Source: Candidatus Uhrbacteria bacterium
Lineage (GTDB): Bacteria; Patescibacteriota; Patescibacteriia; JACQSD01
Reading direction: 5' to 3'
DNA: 5,822 bases
Assembly (NCBI GenBank): GCA_016206165.1
Contig: JACQSD010000065.1
Coordinates: 1 to 5,822, forward strand
Part shown: positions 1 through 5,267 of the stretch, one piece after another
Numbering within the stretch: the stretch's first letter is position 1
Layout: the number at the start of each line of letters is the position of its first letter
Program-made: the position numbers and the translations under genes
The notes under the pieces: model-generated
Databases searched by the model: none
The model's input: only the letters and a program-made list of their open reading frames with translations
What the model was told of the DNA's origin: nothing

Positions 1-146
1 GTGTAAATGGTACTCCGTTTGACGCCAGATTTTTTCGCAATGGTTTGAATTGATGCTTGCCCTAATTCCAGGGCAGTTAAATACACTCGTCCCTGTGCTT
101 CGGTGAGATTGAGATTTTTTAGTAAATGGCGCTGTAATGTATTCAT
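1..146 (-). CDS. TrmB-family transcriptional regulator, N-terminal part (runs off left edge)
   Basis: Reading the minus strand from the ATG at 146-144 gives 48 codons with no stop before the window edge. The translation starts MNTLQRHLLKNLNLTEAQ and continues through VYLTALELG, IQTIAKKSGVKRSTIY. This is the winged helix-turn-helix start of the TrmB family: an L-[ST]-E-x(2-3)-[VI]-Y-x-[AT]-LELG helix, then an AKKSGVKRSTIY recognition helix. The other two TrmB proteins in the window share the pattern (GLSEKESAIYLALLELG and SLSPNEAKIYEALLEHG). TrmB proteins are cytoplasmic DNA-binding regulators, often sugar-responsive in archaea; ligands in bacteria are mostly unknown. Only the DNA-binding part is visible, so nothing can be said about its effector domain. 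No Shine-Dalgarno precedes the ATG, and the predicted leader is only about 20 nt. It is divergent from the 61-aa gene at 357 and could regulate it or itself. Confidence 0.88.
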   Translation of the reverse strand, partial: MNTLQRHLLKNLNLTEAQGRVYLTALELGQASIQTIAKKSGVKRSTIY

Positions 147-172
147 AAGTGACGTATTTAATGACACAATTT

Positions 173-200
173 ATTATAGCAAAATCGCTTTTAAAATCAA
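173..200 (-). promoter_or_regulatory. Sigma70-type promoter of the left-edge TrmB gene
   Basis: On the minus strand TTGATT (200-195) is followed after 16 nt by a perfect TATAAT (178-173). The start would lie near 166, giving a leader of about 20 nt before the ATG at 146. An inverted repeat TAAAAT-N6-ATTTTA (192-209) overlaps the -35 and is a possible operator, although such AT-rich repeats arise easily by chance. Confidence 0.7.
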
Positions 201-249
201 GGAATTTTATCAAGATATAAAAGATATTATAGAAAATATGCCGCAATCA

Positions 250-279
250 TTGACATTTCTATTCGTATGGGATTACATA
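250..279 (+). promoter_or_regulatory. Candidate promoter of the 61-aa gene
   Basis: A perfect TTGACA (250-255) is followed, after 17-18 nt, by a weak -10 (TTACAT 273-278 or TACATA 274-279). This predicts a leader of about 70 nt for the gene at 357. The -35 is strong and the -10 poor, so the start is uncertain. It lies back to back with the minus-strand TrmB promoter. Confidence 0.45.
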
Positions 280-312
280 GCATTGTGCCAACCTGATGGT
301 TGGTATGCTGGT

Positions 313-327
313 CGCAGAGCATCTGCG
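313..327 (+). other. Small hairpin in the leader of the 61-aa gene
   Basis: CGCAGA (313-318) and TCTGCG (322-327) are perfect 6-bp arms around a 3-nt loop. The hairpin ends 17 nt before the GGAGGT ribosome binding site at 345-350. It leaves that site free, so it may stabilise the 5' end of the mRNA. Confidence 0.4.
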
Positions 328-356
328 GAGTGTTTTAGGAGCAGGGAGGTGGTATC

Positions 357-542
357 ATGGCGAACAACGGGTACCCGGACAAGGACGGCAACGTGACGTA
401 CCAGTACGACAGGTGGTGTCACCCCGTCATGCACAACTCGGATGGGACGAACCGAAGCGAATCCGAATGCTTGGTTCGCTTCCACGAGGCGGCCAGTTCG
501 AAGGGTCAGGGGTTCACATTTCCCGGTGGCAAGCGCTACTAG
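357..542 (+). CDS. Unrecognised 61-aa hydrophilic protein, strongly expressed by design
   Basis: I do not recognise this protein. The case that it is real: GGAGGT at 345-350 sits 6 nt before the ATG; all five Asn codons are AAC and all four Tyr codons TAC, a bias like that of highly expressed genes; and a strong terminator follows 50 nt after the TAG. It has no signal peptide and no membrane segment. It is rich in Gly, Asn, Ser and aromatics, starting MANNGYPDKDGN and ending FTFPGGKRY. C21, H22, H26, C38 and H43 could form a small metal site (CHxxxH then CxxxxH), but that is inference; the two cysteines could instead form a disulfide or nothing. Three longer overlapping frames in this stretch lack ribosome binding sites. 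The GGAGGA motifs at 553-558 and 576-581, after the stop, are odd. Its terminator is identical to that of the barrel gene. Function unknown. Confidence 0.8.
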   Translation: MANNGYPDKDGNVTYQYDRWCHPVMHNSDGTNRSESECLVRFHEAASSKGQGFTFPGGKRY

Positions 543-592
543 GTATCCGCGGGGAGGAAGTCTCTAATCGAAATAGGAGGACAAAAAAAACG

Positions 593-627
593 ACCCACCG
601 CGGGCAACTGCGGTGGGTTTATTATTT
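593..627 (+). terminator. Intrinsic terminator of the 61-aa gene (copy 1 of a duplicated terminator)
   Basis: Arms 593-603 and 608-618 pair over 11 positions, one of them G-U, around a GCAA (GNRA) tetraloop. An A-run (583-590) precedes and TTTATTATTT follows. The 32 bases at 589-620 are identical to 4412-4443 after the barrel gene. Confidence 0.9.
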
Positions 628-697
628 CATGAAGTCCCGCACAATATCGTGCGTGTGCCGATACATCGTGGCGGCGTGTATTCATACAGGCTAATCT

Positions 698-723
698 AAT
701 TTGACGATTTAATTTGACGATTT
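698..723 (+). repeat. Tandem 13-bp direct repeat at the transporter promoter
   Basis: AATTTGACGATTT occurs twice without a gap (698-710, 711-723). Each copy carries TTGACG. The second copy provides the -35 of the promoter at 714-742; the first could be a duplicated -35 or part of a regulator site. TTGAC (714-718) and GTCAA (731-735) also form an inverted pair between the -35 and -10. Confidence 0.75.
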
Positions 724-742
724 CATGTCTGTCAATTACAAT
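714..742 (+). promoter_or_regulatory. Sigma70-type promoter of the OPT transporter
   Basis: TTGACG (714-719), a 17-nt spacer and TACAAT (737-742) match the consensus at 5 of 6 positions in each box. The start would be near 749, giving a leader of about 60 nt before the ATG at 809. Confidence 0.75.
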
Positions 743-808
743 CCCCGTGCGTTTGATGGGATGAGAATATAACGGAAATCCAGACAACCAGACGACAAGG
801 AGGGCATC

Positions 809-2506
809 ATGCGTGGAGAACAGGAGTTTACGGTTCGGAATGTGATCGCCATGGTGGTGGTCACAGTGATCGTTTCGGCGAGTTACCCGTACATGGTGTT
901 GAAGATGGGGATAGTGCCGGGCATGAGCATCGTTTCGGCGCTCATGGCCTATCTCGCCATCGGAGTAGTGCTCCGTCGACACGACTACAGTGCACGCGAG
1001 AACAATCTCGTGCAGGTGTGTGCGACGAGTGGCACGAGCACCGCATTCATGTGTACGGTGATCGCGGCGTTGGACATGCTTGGGTATGTGGTGTCTCCGG
1101 CGCTCGTGTTCTTCTGGATTACGGCGAGCTGCCTTCTCGGTGTGTTTCTTGCGGTACCGTTCCGCAAACATTACATCGAGGTCGAGCAGCTGCGATTTGC
1201 GGATGGTGTCGCGACCGCGGAAACTCTCCGCGTGCTTGAGGCACCGACCGGTGAGGGGGCAAAGAAGGCGAAAGGATTGGCACTCTCTGGAGTCTGCGCG
1301 ATCACGTGTACGTGGTTGCGCGATGTCTCGGGGATCATTGCTGATCCACTCACCACGAATGCGTACTTTGTGGGCGTGTCGCCATCGCTCATGCTCCTCG
1401 GGTCTGGGATGCTTATCGGCATTCGTGTGTGCCTCTGGATGCTCGTCGCGTCTCTTGCGACATGGGTATTCTTGGCACCGTGGCTTGTCGCGAATGGGAT
1501 TGGACAAGCAACAGCAGACCGATTCGGAATGACGCCCCATTTCGCAAAGGAGCTCTACTATCCCGTGCTCATGCGCTGGGTGATGTGGCCGGCGACGGTG
1601 CTCATGGTGTCTGCTGGTATCACCGCATTCATCGTGCGGTGGCAGCTTGTCGTAAAGACGTTCCGGTCACTTTCCTCATTCGCGTATGGCGTGGGACGAG
1701 AAGTATCATTGCGCACAATCGTCATTGGCGCGGTCGTCATGACTATTGCCCTTGCGATCGTGCAGTACGTAGGCTTCTCGATTCACCCAGTGGTGACCGT
1801 GCTCGGAGTTGTACTCTCGTTCCCACTCATGCTCGTTGGTATTCGTGCAGCGGGTGAGACGAACATTGCTCCAGTGTCCGTCCTTGGATCGACGACGCAG
1901 ATGATTTTTGGGGCAGTAACGCCAGGAGACATCGGCGCCAACATGACTGCATCCGGCACGACTGGATCGATTGCCGCGAATGCGACAGACGTCATGATGG
2001 ATTTCAAGGCTGGACATTTGTTAGGATCAACACCACGGAAGATGGTGATCGCTCAGTGCATCGGTGTCCCTTTAGGGGCATTGATGGTCGCGATTACTTA
2101 TCCATTACTTAAGGAGGTGTACGGCATCGGAACGGAGACGCTTCCCGCGCCGACGGCGATGAAGTGGAAGGCATTTGCTGAACTCCTGAACCAAGGGTGG
2201 CATATGCTTCCGCCGGGCGCCGCTTTTGCCATGGGCATTGCGGCAGTCGTTGGGGTCGTCATCGGCATTTGTGAGAAGTACTGGCCTCGCTGGACGCCGT
2301 CGGCAATGGGCATCGGTATCGCGATGCTCCTGCCAGCGTACATGATCATCGTGATTGCACTTGGTGGGATCATCGGTGCGATTGCGGGGGGTATGATGCG
2401 CAGGAAGAGCGAAACATATCTCGTTCCGACTGCGTGCGGCTTTATCGCCGGTGAATCTCTCATGGGGGTTGCGATTCCGCTCCTCAAGGTACTCGGAGTC
2501 GTTTGA
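809..2506 (+). CDS. OPT/YSL-family transporter (oligopeptide or metal-chelate uptake)
   Basis: A 565-aa, very hydrophobic membrane protein with about 13-16 helices, too closely packed to count by eye. Family marks of the prokaryotic OPT branch are clear. EQLRFADGVATAETL (126-140) matches the LxFPSGxAxAE-type motif. GETNIAPVSVLGSTTQMIFGA (349-369) is the GET(D/N)xxPxxxLGxxTQ(L/M)IFGA signature. Residues 378-411 (NMTASG through DVMMDFKAGHLLGSTPRK) match the stretch that normally reads AADMMQDLKTGxLLGASPRKQ. The C-terminal GFIAGESLMGV (544-554) is also typical. OPT proteins import oligopeptides or metal-ligand complexes, thought to be proton-coupled, across the cytoplasmic membrane; the substrate here cannot be read. 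AAGGAGG (797-803) with a 5-nt spacer fixes the start. It is a single-gene unit with its own promoter, converging on the TrmB gene that ends at 2567. A GGAGGA (2529-2534) follows the stop just before the terminator. Length is within the usual prokaryotic range, and no frameshift is seen. Confidence 0.93.
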   Translation: MRGEQEFTVRNVIAMVVVTVIVSASYPYMVLKMGIVPGMSIVSALMAYLAIGVVLRRHDYSARENNLVQVCATSGTSTAFMCTVIAALDMLGYVVSPALVFFWITASCLLGVFLAVPFRKHYIEVEQLRFADGVATAETLRVLEAPTGEGAKKAKGLALSGVCAITCTWLRDVSGIIADPLTTNAYFVGVSPSLMLLGSGMLIGIRVCLWMLVASLATWVFLAPWLVANGIGQATADRFGMTPHFAKELYYPVLMRWVMWPATVLMVSAGITAFIVRWQLVVKTFRSLSSFAYGVGREVSLRTIVIGAVVMTIALAIVQYVGFSIHPVVTVLGVVLSFPLMLVGIRAAGETNIAPVSVLGSTTQMIFGAVTPGDIGANMTASGTTGSIAANATDVMMDFKAGHLLGSTPRKMVIAQCIGVPLGALMVAITYPLLKEVYGIGTETLPAPTAMKWKAFAELLNQGWHMLPPGAAFAMGIAAVVGVVIGICEKYWPRWTPSAMGIGIAMLLPAYMIIVIALGGIIGAIAGGMMRRKSETYLVPTACGFIAGESLMGVAIPLLKVLGVV

Positions 2507-2532
2507 CCATCGATACTAACGTATGAAAGGAG

Positions 2533-2562
2533 GAAAGCTCTCGATTTCGGTCGAGAGCTTTC
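2533..2562. terminator. Shared terminator between the OPT transporter and the convergent TrmB gene
   Basis: A perfect 12-bp stem (2533-2544 with 2551-2562) closes on a U-UUCG-G loop. On the plus strand TTAATTATTT follows. On the minus strand the following bases (CTCCTTTC) are only partly U-rich, so termination there may be weaker. The minus-strand stop codon (2569-2567) lies 4 nt from the stem. Confidence 0.88.
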
Positions 2563-2566
2563 TTAA

Positions 2567-3325
2567 TTATTTATCATCCATTGACTGTGCCCACATGCAC
2601 CAAAACCATTTGCGATAACTCTCCGCGAGATCTTTACTATGGAGCACAAAGAATATGTTGTTCTCATCAATTTTCCCGATCGTGAGCCCTGCGTAGGTGA
2701 CGACGTAATCACCAAAAATATGAATGAGCGAATTGGTTGAGAATTCCTTTGGCAGAATGCGATACTGAAGCATTCCAGGAAAGTGTTTTGGAAATTGAGG
2801 AATCTGTTCCTTCACTTCATGGTCGAACAGTTGAATGAACTTGATTTTCTTTCGGTTTGCCTCTTTAAAAAATGAATCACGTGTATGTTTGTCGAGGCGT
2901 GGATCAAACCATCCTGCTTTTGCGCCAATCGCGTAGCTATCTTTCCCGACACGTAATACATCGCGCCAGACATTCTTTTGTCCCTCGAGTCCGCGATAAA
3001 TATATGCTTCCTCTGGCGCAAACCGTTCGGTGAATTTTTTCTTGAGCACCGGAAGTACTTCCTCAAGCTGCTTCTGTCGTTCGGAATGTAGTTCAAGAAG
3101 TTTACTCGGGTCAACCGCATTGAAACGATTTTCGGATGAAGAAAAAATTTGAAAACAAAGCCCTTTATCGATCAAGCGATGGATCGCGTCATACGCATTC
3201 CGACGATGGATCTTTGCGGCAACAGCAATCGCACTCACCGATGATTCACCGTGTTCAAGCAGTGCCTCGTAGATCTTTGCTTCATTCGGACTCAAGCTCA
3301 ATTTTTCGAATATTTCTTGGTACAT
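2567..3325 (-). CDS. TrmB-family transcriptional regulator
   Basis: With the start at 3325-3323 this is a 252-aa protein beginning MYQEIFEKLSLSPNEAKIYE. An in-frame ATG at 3361 would add 12 residues, but the inner start matches where the other TrmB proteins begin relative to the L-S-x-x-E-x-x-x-Y helix. Neither start has a clear Shine-Dalgarno. Domains: winged helix at about 8-70, with recognition helix KIHRRNAYDAIHRLIDKG (38-55); a charged helical linker (77-100), likely the dimerising coiled coil; and an effector region (105-252) opening AYIYRGLEGQKNVW, the counterpart of VVRFYEGKEGIKSM in the downstream paralog. This is the TrmB layout of wHTH, helix and PLD-like ligand domain. The tail is rich in aromatics (WFWCMW, 240-245). 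It is convergent with the transporter and divergent from the barrel gene, so either may be a target. Ligand unknown. Confidence 0.9.
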   Translation of the reverse strand: MYQEIFEKLSLSPNEAKIYEALLEHGESSVSAIAVAAKIHRRNAYDAIHRLIDKGLCFQIFSSSENRFNAVDPSKLLELHSERQKQLEEVLPVLKKKFTERFAPEEAYIYRGLEGQKNVWRDVLRVGKDSYAIGAKAGWFDPRLDKHTRDSFFKEANRKKIKFIQLFDHEVKEQIPQFPKHFPGMLQYRILPKEFSTNSLIHIFGDYVVTYAGLTIGKIDENNIFFVLHSKDLAESYRKWFWCMWAQSMDDK

Positions 3326-3390
3326 GCCAATTTTCTCGACGAGGCAAATCGTGCATAGCACGATGCCGCCGAGACGTTAGAAAATTGAGC

Positions 3391-3429
3391 ACCCCGTACT
3401 ATCCGCCCAGGGCGGATTAGTACTGGGGT
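3391..3429. repeat. 17-bp long hairpin in the intergenic region
   Basis: ACCCC/GGGGT, GTACTA/TAGTAC and TCCGCC/GGCGGA stack in order (arms 3391-3407 and 3411-3429) with single bulged T's at 3417 and 3424 and a 3-nt loop. No U-run follows on either strand, so it is not a classical terminator. It lies 66 bp upstream of the minus-strand TrmB start. It could be a leader hairpin of that gene, a REP-like palindrome, or a DNA-level element. Confidence 0.7.
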
Positions 3430-3446
3430 AACTCTCCTTAGTGCGG

Positions 3447-3461
3447 TGGCGACTGTCGCCA
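3447..3461. promoter_or_regulatory. 15-bp palindrome, possible operator
   Basis: TGGCGAC-T-GTCGCCA is a perfect 7+1+7 palindrome, next to a second palindrome CCATATGG (3459-3466). It is between the divergent TrmB (3325) and barrel (3634) genes. Its size suits a dimeric regulator such as TrmB, but this is inference from position and symmetry only. Confidence 0.4.
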
Positions 3462-3471
3462 TATGGTAGTA

Positions 3472-3500
3472 TTGGCCACTCCTTTGCACCTTAGTAGGAT
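3472..3500 (+). promoter_or_regulatory. Candidate promoter of the barrel-protein gene
   Basis: TTGGCC (3472-3477), a 17-nt spacer and TAGGAT (3495-3500) match the consensus at 4 of 6 positions each. The start would be near 3507, with a leader of about 127 nt holding the inverted repeat at 3516-3598. An alternative AT-rich -10 (TATAAA, 3539-3544) lacks a -35. On the minus strand a perfect TTGACA (3516-3511) might serve the TrmB gene, but its best -10 (TAAGGT, 3493-3488) is poor. Confidence 0.35.
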
Positions 3501-3515
3501 AGCGGAGTGATGTCA

Positions 3516-3598
3516 ACCCCGTAGTGAAACTTCGCGAGTATAAAATATTTTGCGACTCCGCTATTGCGGGATCGTCACGCGAAGTTCTACTACAGGGT
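3516..3598. repeat. 21-bp inverted repeat with nested hairpin upstream of the barrel gene
   Basis: Arms 3516-3536 and 3578-3598 match at 18 of 21 positions, including a perfect 9-bp core (AACTTCGCG / CGCGAAGTT). Inside lie an AAAATATTTT palindrome (3542-3551) and a smaller hairpin (3553-3574, CCGC-TATT-GCGG core). A second perfect 10-bp pair, ATAGCGGAGT (3499-3508) with ACTCCGCTAT (3555-3564), interleaves with the first, so the two pairings form a pseudoknot or exclude one another. As RNA the long arms pair slightly better on the minus strand (two G-U against one on plus), so the strand is unresolved. Confidence 0.65.
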
Positions 3599-3633
3599 CA
3601 ATAGCCCGGTCTTTCAACCGATGAGGAGGTATC

Positions 3634-4389
3634 ATGAAGACGATCAAGTGTTTGGTGTTGGTCAGCGTGGTAGTGGCACTCGCGGGGCAGGTCTTTGCGG
3701 GCGATGCAACGGAGCAAAAGAAGGCGCCGCTCCTGTGGAAGTTTTCGACCACATATGTTTCCAAGTTCGTCGGTTACGTTGGCTATCGATTGAGCGACGA
3801 TCCGGTCGTGCAGTCGGAACTCGGTTTTGTTGCACCACAAGGATGGAAGGCGGGTGTGTGGTGGTCGACGGGAACGAACGATCGCGTGTTCTCATCCGAT
3901 ACGTCGGATGAAATACAGTGGACGCTTGGCTGGACGCGAACGTTGTCGAAAACAACGCTTGCGACGGAAGTCGTCTACATGGATTTTATGCCGCTCGATC
4001 GTGCAGAGAAGGATGTGATCACGCCACGCATCCGCCTCAACCGAATTTTTGACATGGGTGTCGGTGGGAAATTTACCACGACAGTTCAAGTCGAAGATCG
4101 GATATCCATTCCAACGCGGAGGGAGCGGCCGACAGTAACGATGGGGATCCAAGATGCGTTCAAAATTACCGAACGAATCACGCTTGGAGGTGGCGTGAGC
4201 GCGCTCTATGATTATGGATCGCAGACCGCGGACAGGGGCATCTTACTGCGGTGGACAGGAGAGGTTTCTGTTGCACTCGCTCCACGAGTGACCGGAACAG
4301 CGTTCGTCCGCATGTTCGATCCACTGACGATTGAAGACAAACGGACAGAGCAAACCGTGTTCGGACTCGGGATCACGATGACGTTCTGA
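3634..4389 (+). CDS. Secreted protein, probable beta-barrel outer-membrane-like protein
   Basis: A 251-aa protein. Residues 1-22 (MKTIKCLVLVSVVVALAGQVFA) form a type I signal peptide, with a V-F-A cleavage site before GD; C6 is not in a lipobox. The mature part is rich in alternating polar/hydrophobic strands (YVSKFVGYVGYRLSDDPVVQ, WKAGVWWSTG, ATEVVYMDF, GVGGKFTTTVQVEDR, ITLGGGVSALYDYG, TGTAFVRMF) and ends TVFGLGITMTF. A final amphipathic strand closing on Phe is the usual C-terminal signal of barrel proteins. The YVSKFVGY...PVVQ...GWKAGVW segment recalls uncharacterised barrel families of about 220-250 aa, but I cannot name the family surely. The start is set by AGGAGGT (3624-3630), unusually close to the ATG. 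The stop TGA lies in a small hairpin (4387-4402) with GGAGGA in it, followed by the duplicated terminator. If the host is a monoderm-type Patescibacterium, where such a barrel would sit is an open question. Function unknown. Confidence 0.85.
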   Translation: MKTIKCLVLVSVVVALAGQVFAGDATEQKKAPLLWKFSTTYVSKFVGYVGYRLSDDPVVQSELGFVAPQGWKAGVWWSTGTNDRVFSSDTSDEIQWTLGWTRTLSKTTLATEVVYMDFMPLDRAEKDVITPRIRLNRIFDMGVGGKFTTTVQVEDRISIPTRRERPTVTMGIQDAFKITERITLGGGVSALYDYGSQTADRGILLRWTGEVSVALAPRVTGTAFVRMFDPLTIEDKRTEQTVFGLGITMTF

Positions 4390-4415
4390 AGGAGGAACTT
4401 CAAGGAAAAAGAACG

Positions 4416-4444
4416 ACCCACCGCGGGCAACTGCGGTGGGTTTT
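4416..4444 (+). terminator. Intrinsic terminator of the barrel gene (copy 2 of the duplicated terminator)
   Basis: Arms 4416-4426 and 4431-4441 pair over 11 positions around a GCAA tetraloop, followed by TTTT. The 32 bases at 4412-4443 equal 589-620 exactly. It insulates the barrel gene from the TrmB promoter starting about 30 nt later. Confidence 0.9.
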
Positions 4445-4468
4445 CATGACTGGTTTTTTCTTCATGAA

Positions 4469-4490
4469 TCTGTTATACTGGATTAACAGA
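4469..4490 (+). promoter_or_regulatory. Extended -10 promoter of the right TrmB gene with overlapping palindromic operator
   Basis: TG-T-TATACT (4471-4479) is an extended -10; the -35 region (4451-4456, TGGTTT) is weak. The start would be near 4486, a leader of about 20 nt. TCTGTTA (4469-4475) and TAACAGA (4484-4490) form a perfect 7-bp inverted repeat, 8 nt apart, over the -10 and start. A dimer bound there would block the promoter, so self-repression by the TrmB protein is the simplest reading (inference). Confidence 0.65.
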
Positions 4491-4505
4491 ATAACTTTTT
4501 ATATT

Positions 4506-5246
4506 ATGCGCACCCAAGAATTACAAAAGGTTGGGCTTTCGGAGAAGGAATCAGCGATTTATCTCGCGTTACTCGAGCTTGGTTCAGATACAGTGCAGAA
4601 TATATCGAGAAAGGCAAAAGTTAACCGCATTACAACATACGTTATTCTCAACGGCCTTAAGGATCGCGGTCTTGTGAGTACCGTTGGTAAGGGAAAACGA
4701 ACGTTTTATATAGCAGAATCCCCTGAATCTATTGGGAAAATCATGCGAAAGGAAGAAGCAGCCATCGAAGAGCGGGCACGCAAACTTGAGGCACTCTTGC
4801 CAGAACTTAAAGCATTATATAACCGTGCACAGAATAAGCCGGTTGTTCGATTCTATGAAGGGAAGGAAGGGATTAAGTCGATGCACCAGGAGTTCCTTCG
4901 ATCTACGGAAAAAGAAATAGAGATGATTTATTCGCGTGATCATGTCGAGCGGACGTTTACCACTGAAGAGCGTCAGCAATTGCGCGCGGATCGCCTTAAA
5001 GAGGGAAAAAAAATACGGTCGCTGTATGCATATGCGAAAGGCGAGCTCCCACAAACAGAAGGGAGTATTCGGCGGAAAATTGATGAGATAAAATACCCGA
5101 TTTCATGTGATATTGCCATTATTGGAAATAGGGTTCGTATTGCCTCACTAGGGAAGGTTCCATCAGGTATCATCATTGAGGATGAGGAAATAGCAAGAAC
5201 GCTCCGATCCATATTTAATATTGCTTGGGATGCAGTAGAGCAATAG
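4506..5246 (+). CDS. TrmB-family transcriptional regulator
   Basis: A 246-aa protein starting MRTQELQKVGLSEKESAIYLALLELG. An upstream in-frame ATG (4446) is rejected because it falls before the promoter and would add a non-family extension. No Shine-Dalgarno precedes 4506; the leader is short and AT-rich. Domains: winged helix at 5-70, with recognition helix VNRITTYVILNGLKDRG (39-55) and wing GKGKRTFYI (61-69); a Glu/Lys/Arg-rich helix (81-107), probably a dimer coiled coil; then a PLD-like TrmB effector domain (112-246) starting PVVRFYEGKEGIKSMHQEFL, with IEMIYSRDHVERTF (138-151) and a C-terminal ISCDIAIIGNRVRIASLGK strand pair (199-217). It acts in the cytoplasm as a DNA-binding regulator; the ligand is unknown. 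It sits between the barrel gene upstream and the structured RNA converging from downstream, either of which could be a target. Confidence 0.92.
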   Translation: MRTQELQKVGLSEKESAIYLALLELGSDTVQNISRKAKVNRITTYVILNGLKDRGLVSTVGKGKRTFYIAESPESIGKIMRKEEAAIEERARKLEALLPELKALYNRAQNKPVVRFYEGKEGIKSMHQEFLRSTEKEIEMIYSRDHVERTFTTEERQQLRADRLKEGKKIRSLYAYAKGELPQTEGSIRRKIDEIKYPISCDIAIIGNRVRIASLGKVPSGIIIEDEEIARTLRSIFNIAWDAVEQ

Positions 5247-5267
5247 AAATAATCTTCCTAAAATCGA

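Noticed and set aside
296..694. 132-aa plus-strand frame overlapping the 61-aa gene
   Set aside because: No ribosome binding site, runs through the terminator hairpin, and the codon bias belongs to the 357-542 frame.
629..694. Short ATG-started 21-codon frame after terminator 1
   Set aside because: No ribosome binding site, lies directly behind a terminator and has no distinct promoter; nothing else supports it.
698..723. CRISPR-like or mobile-element repeat
   Set aside because: Only two 13-bp copies with no spacer between them; a promoter-level tandem duplication is enough.
539..1540. 333-aa minus-strand frame
   Set aside because: Opposite-strand shadow of the OPT gene and 61-aa gene region; low-complexity His/Arg-rich translation, crosses a terminator and a promoter.
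3326..3361. 12-residue N-terminal extension of the minus-strand TrmB protein
   Set aside because: Not part of the TrmB fold and no ribosome binding site; the inner ATG matches family starts, although the longer start cannot be fully excluded.
4446..4505. 20-residue N-terminal extension of the right TrmB protein
   Set aside because: It lies before or over the promoter and palindrome, and homologous proteins start at the inner Met.
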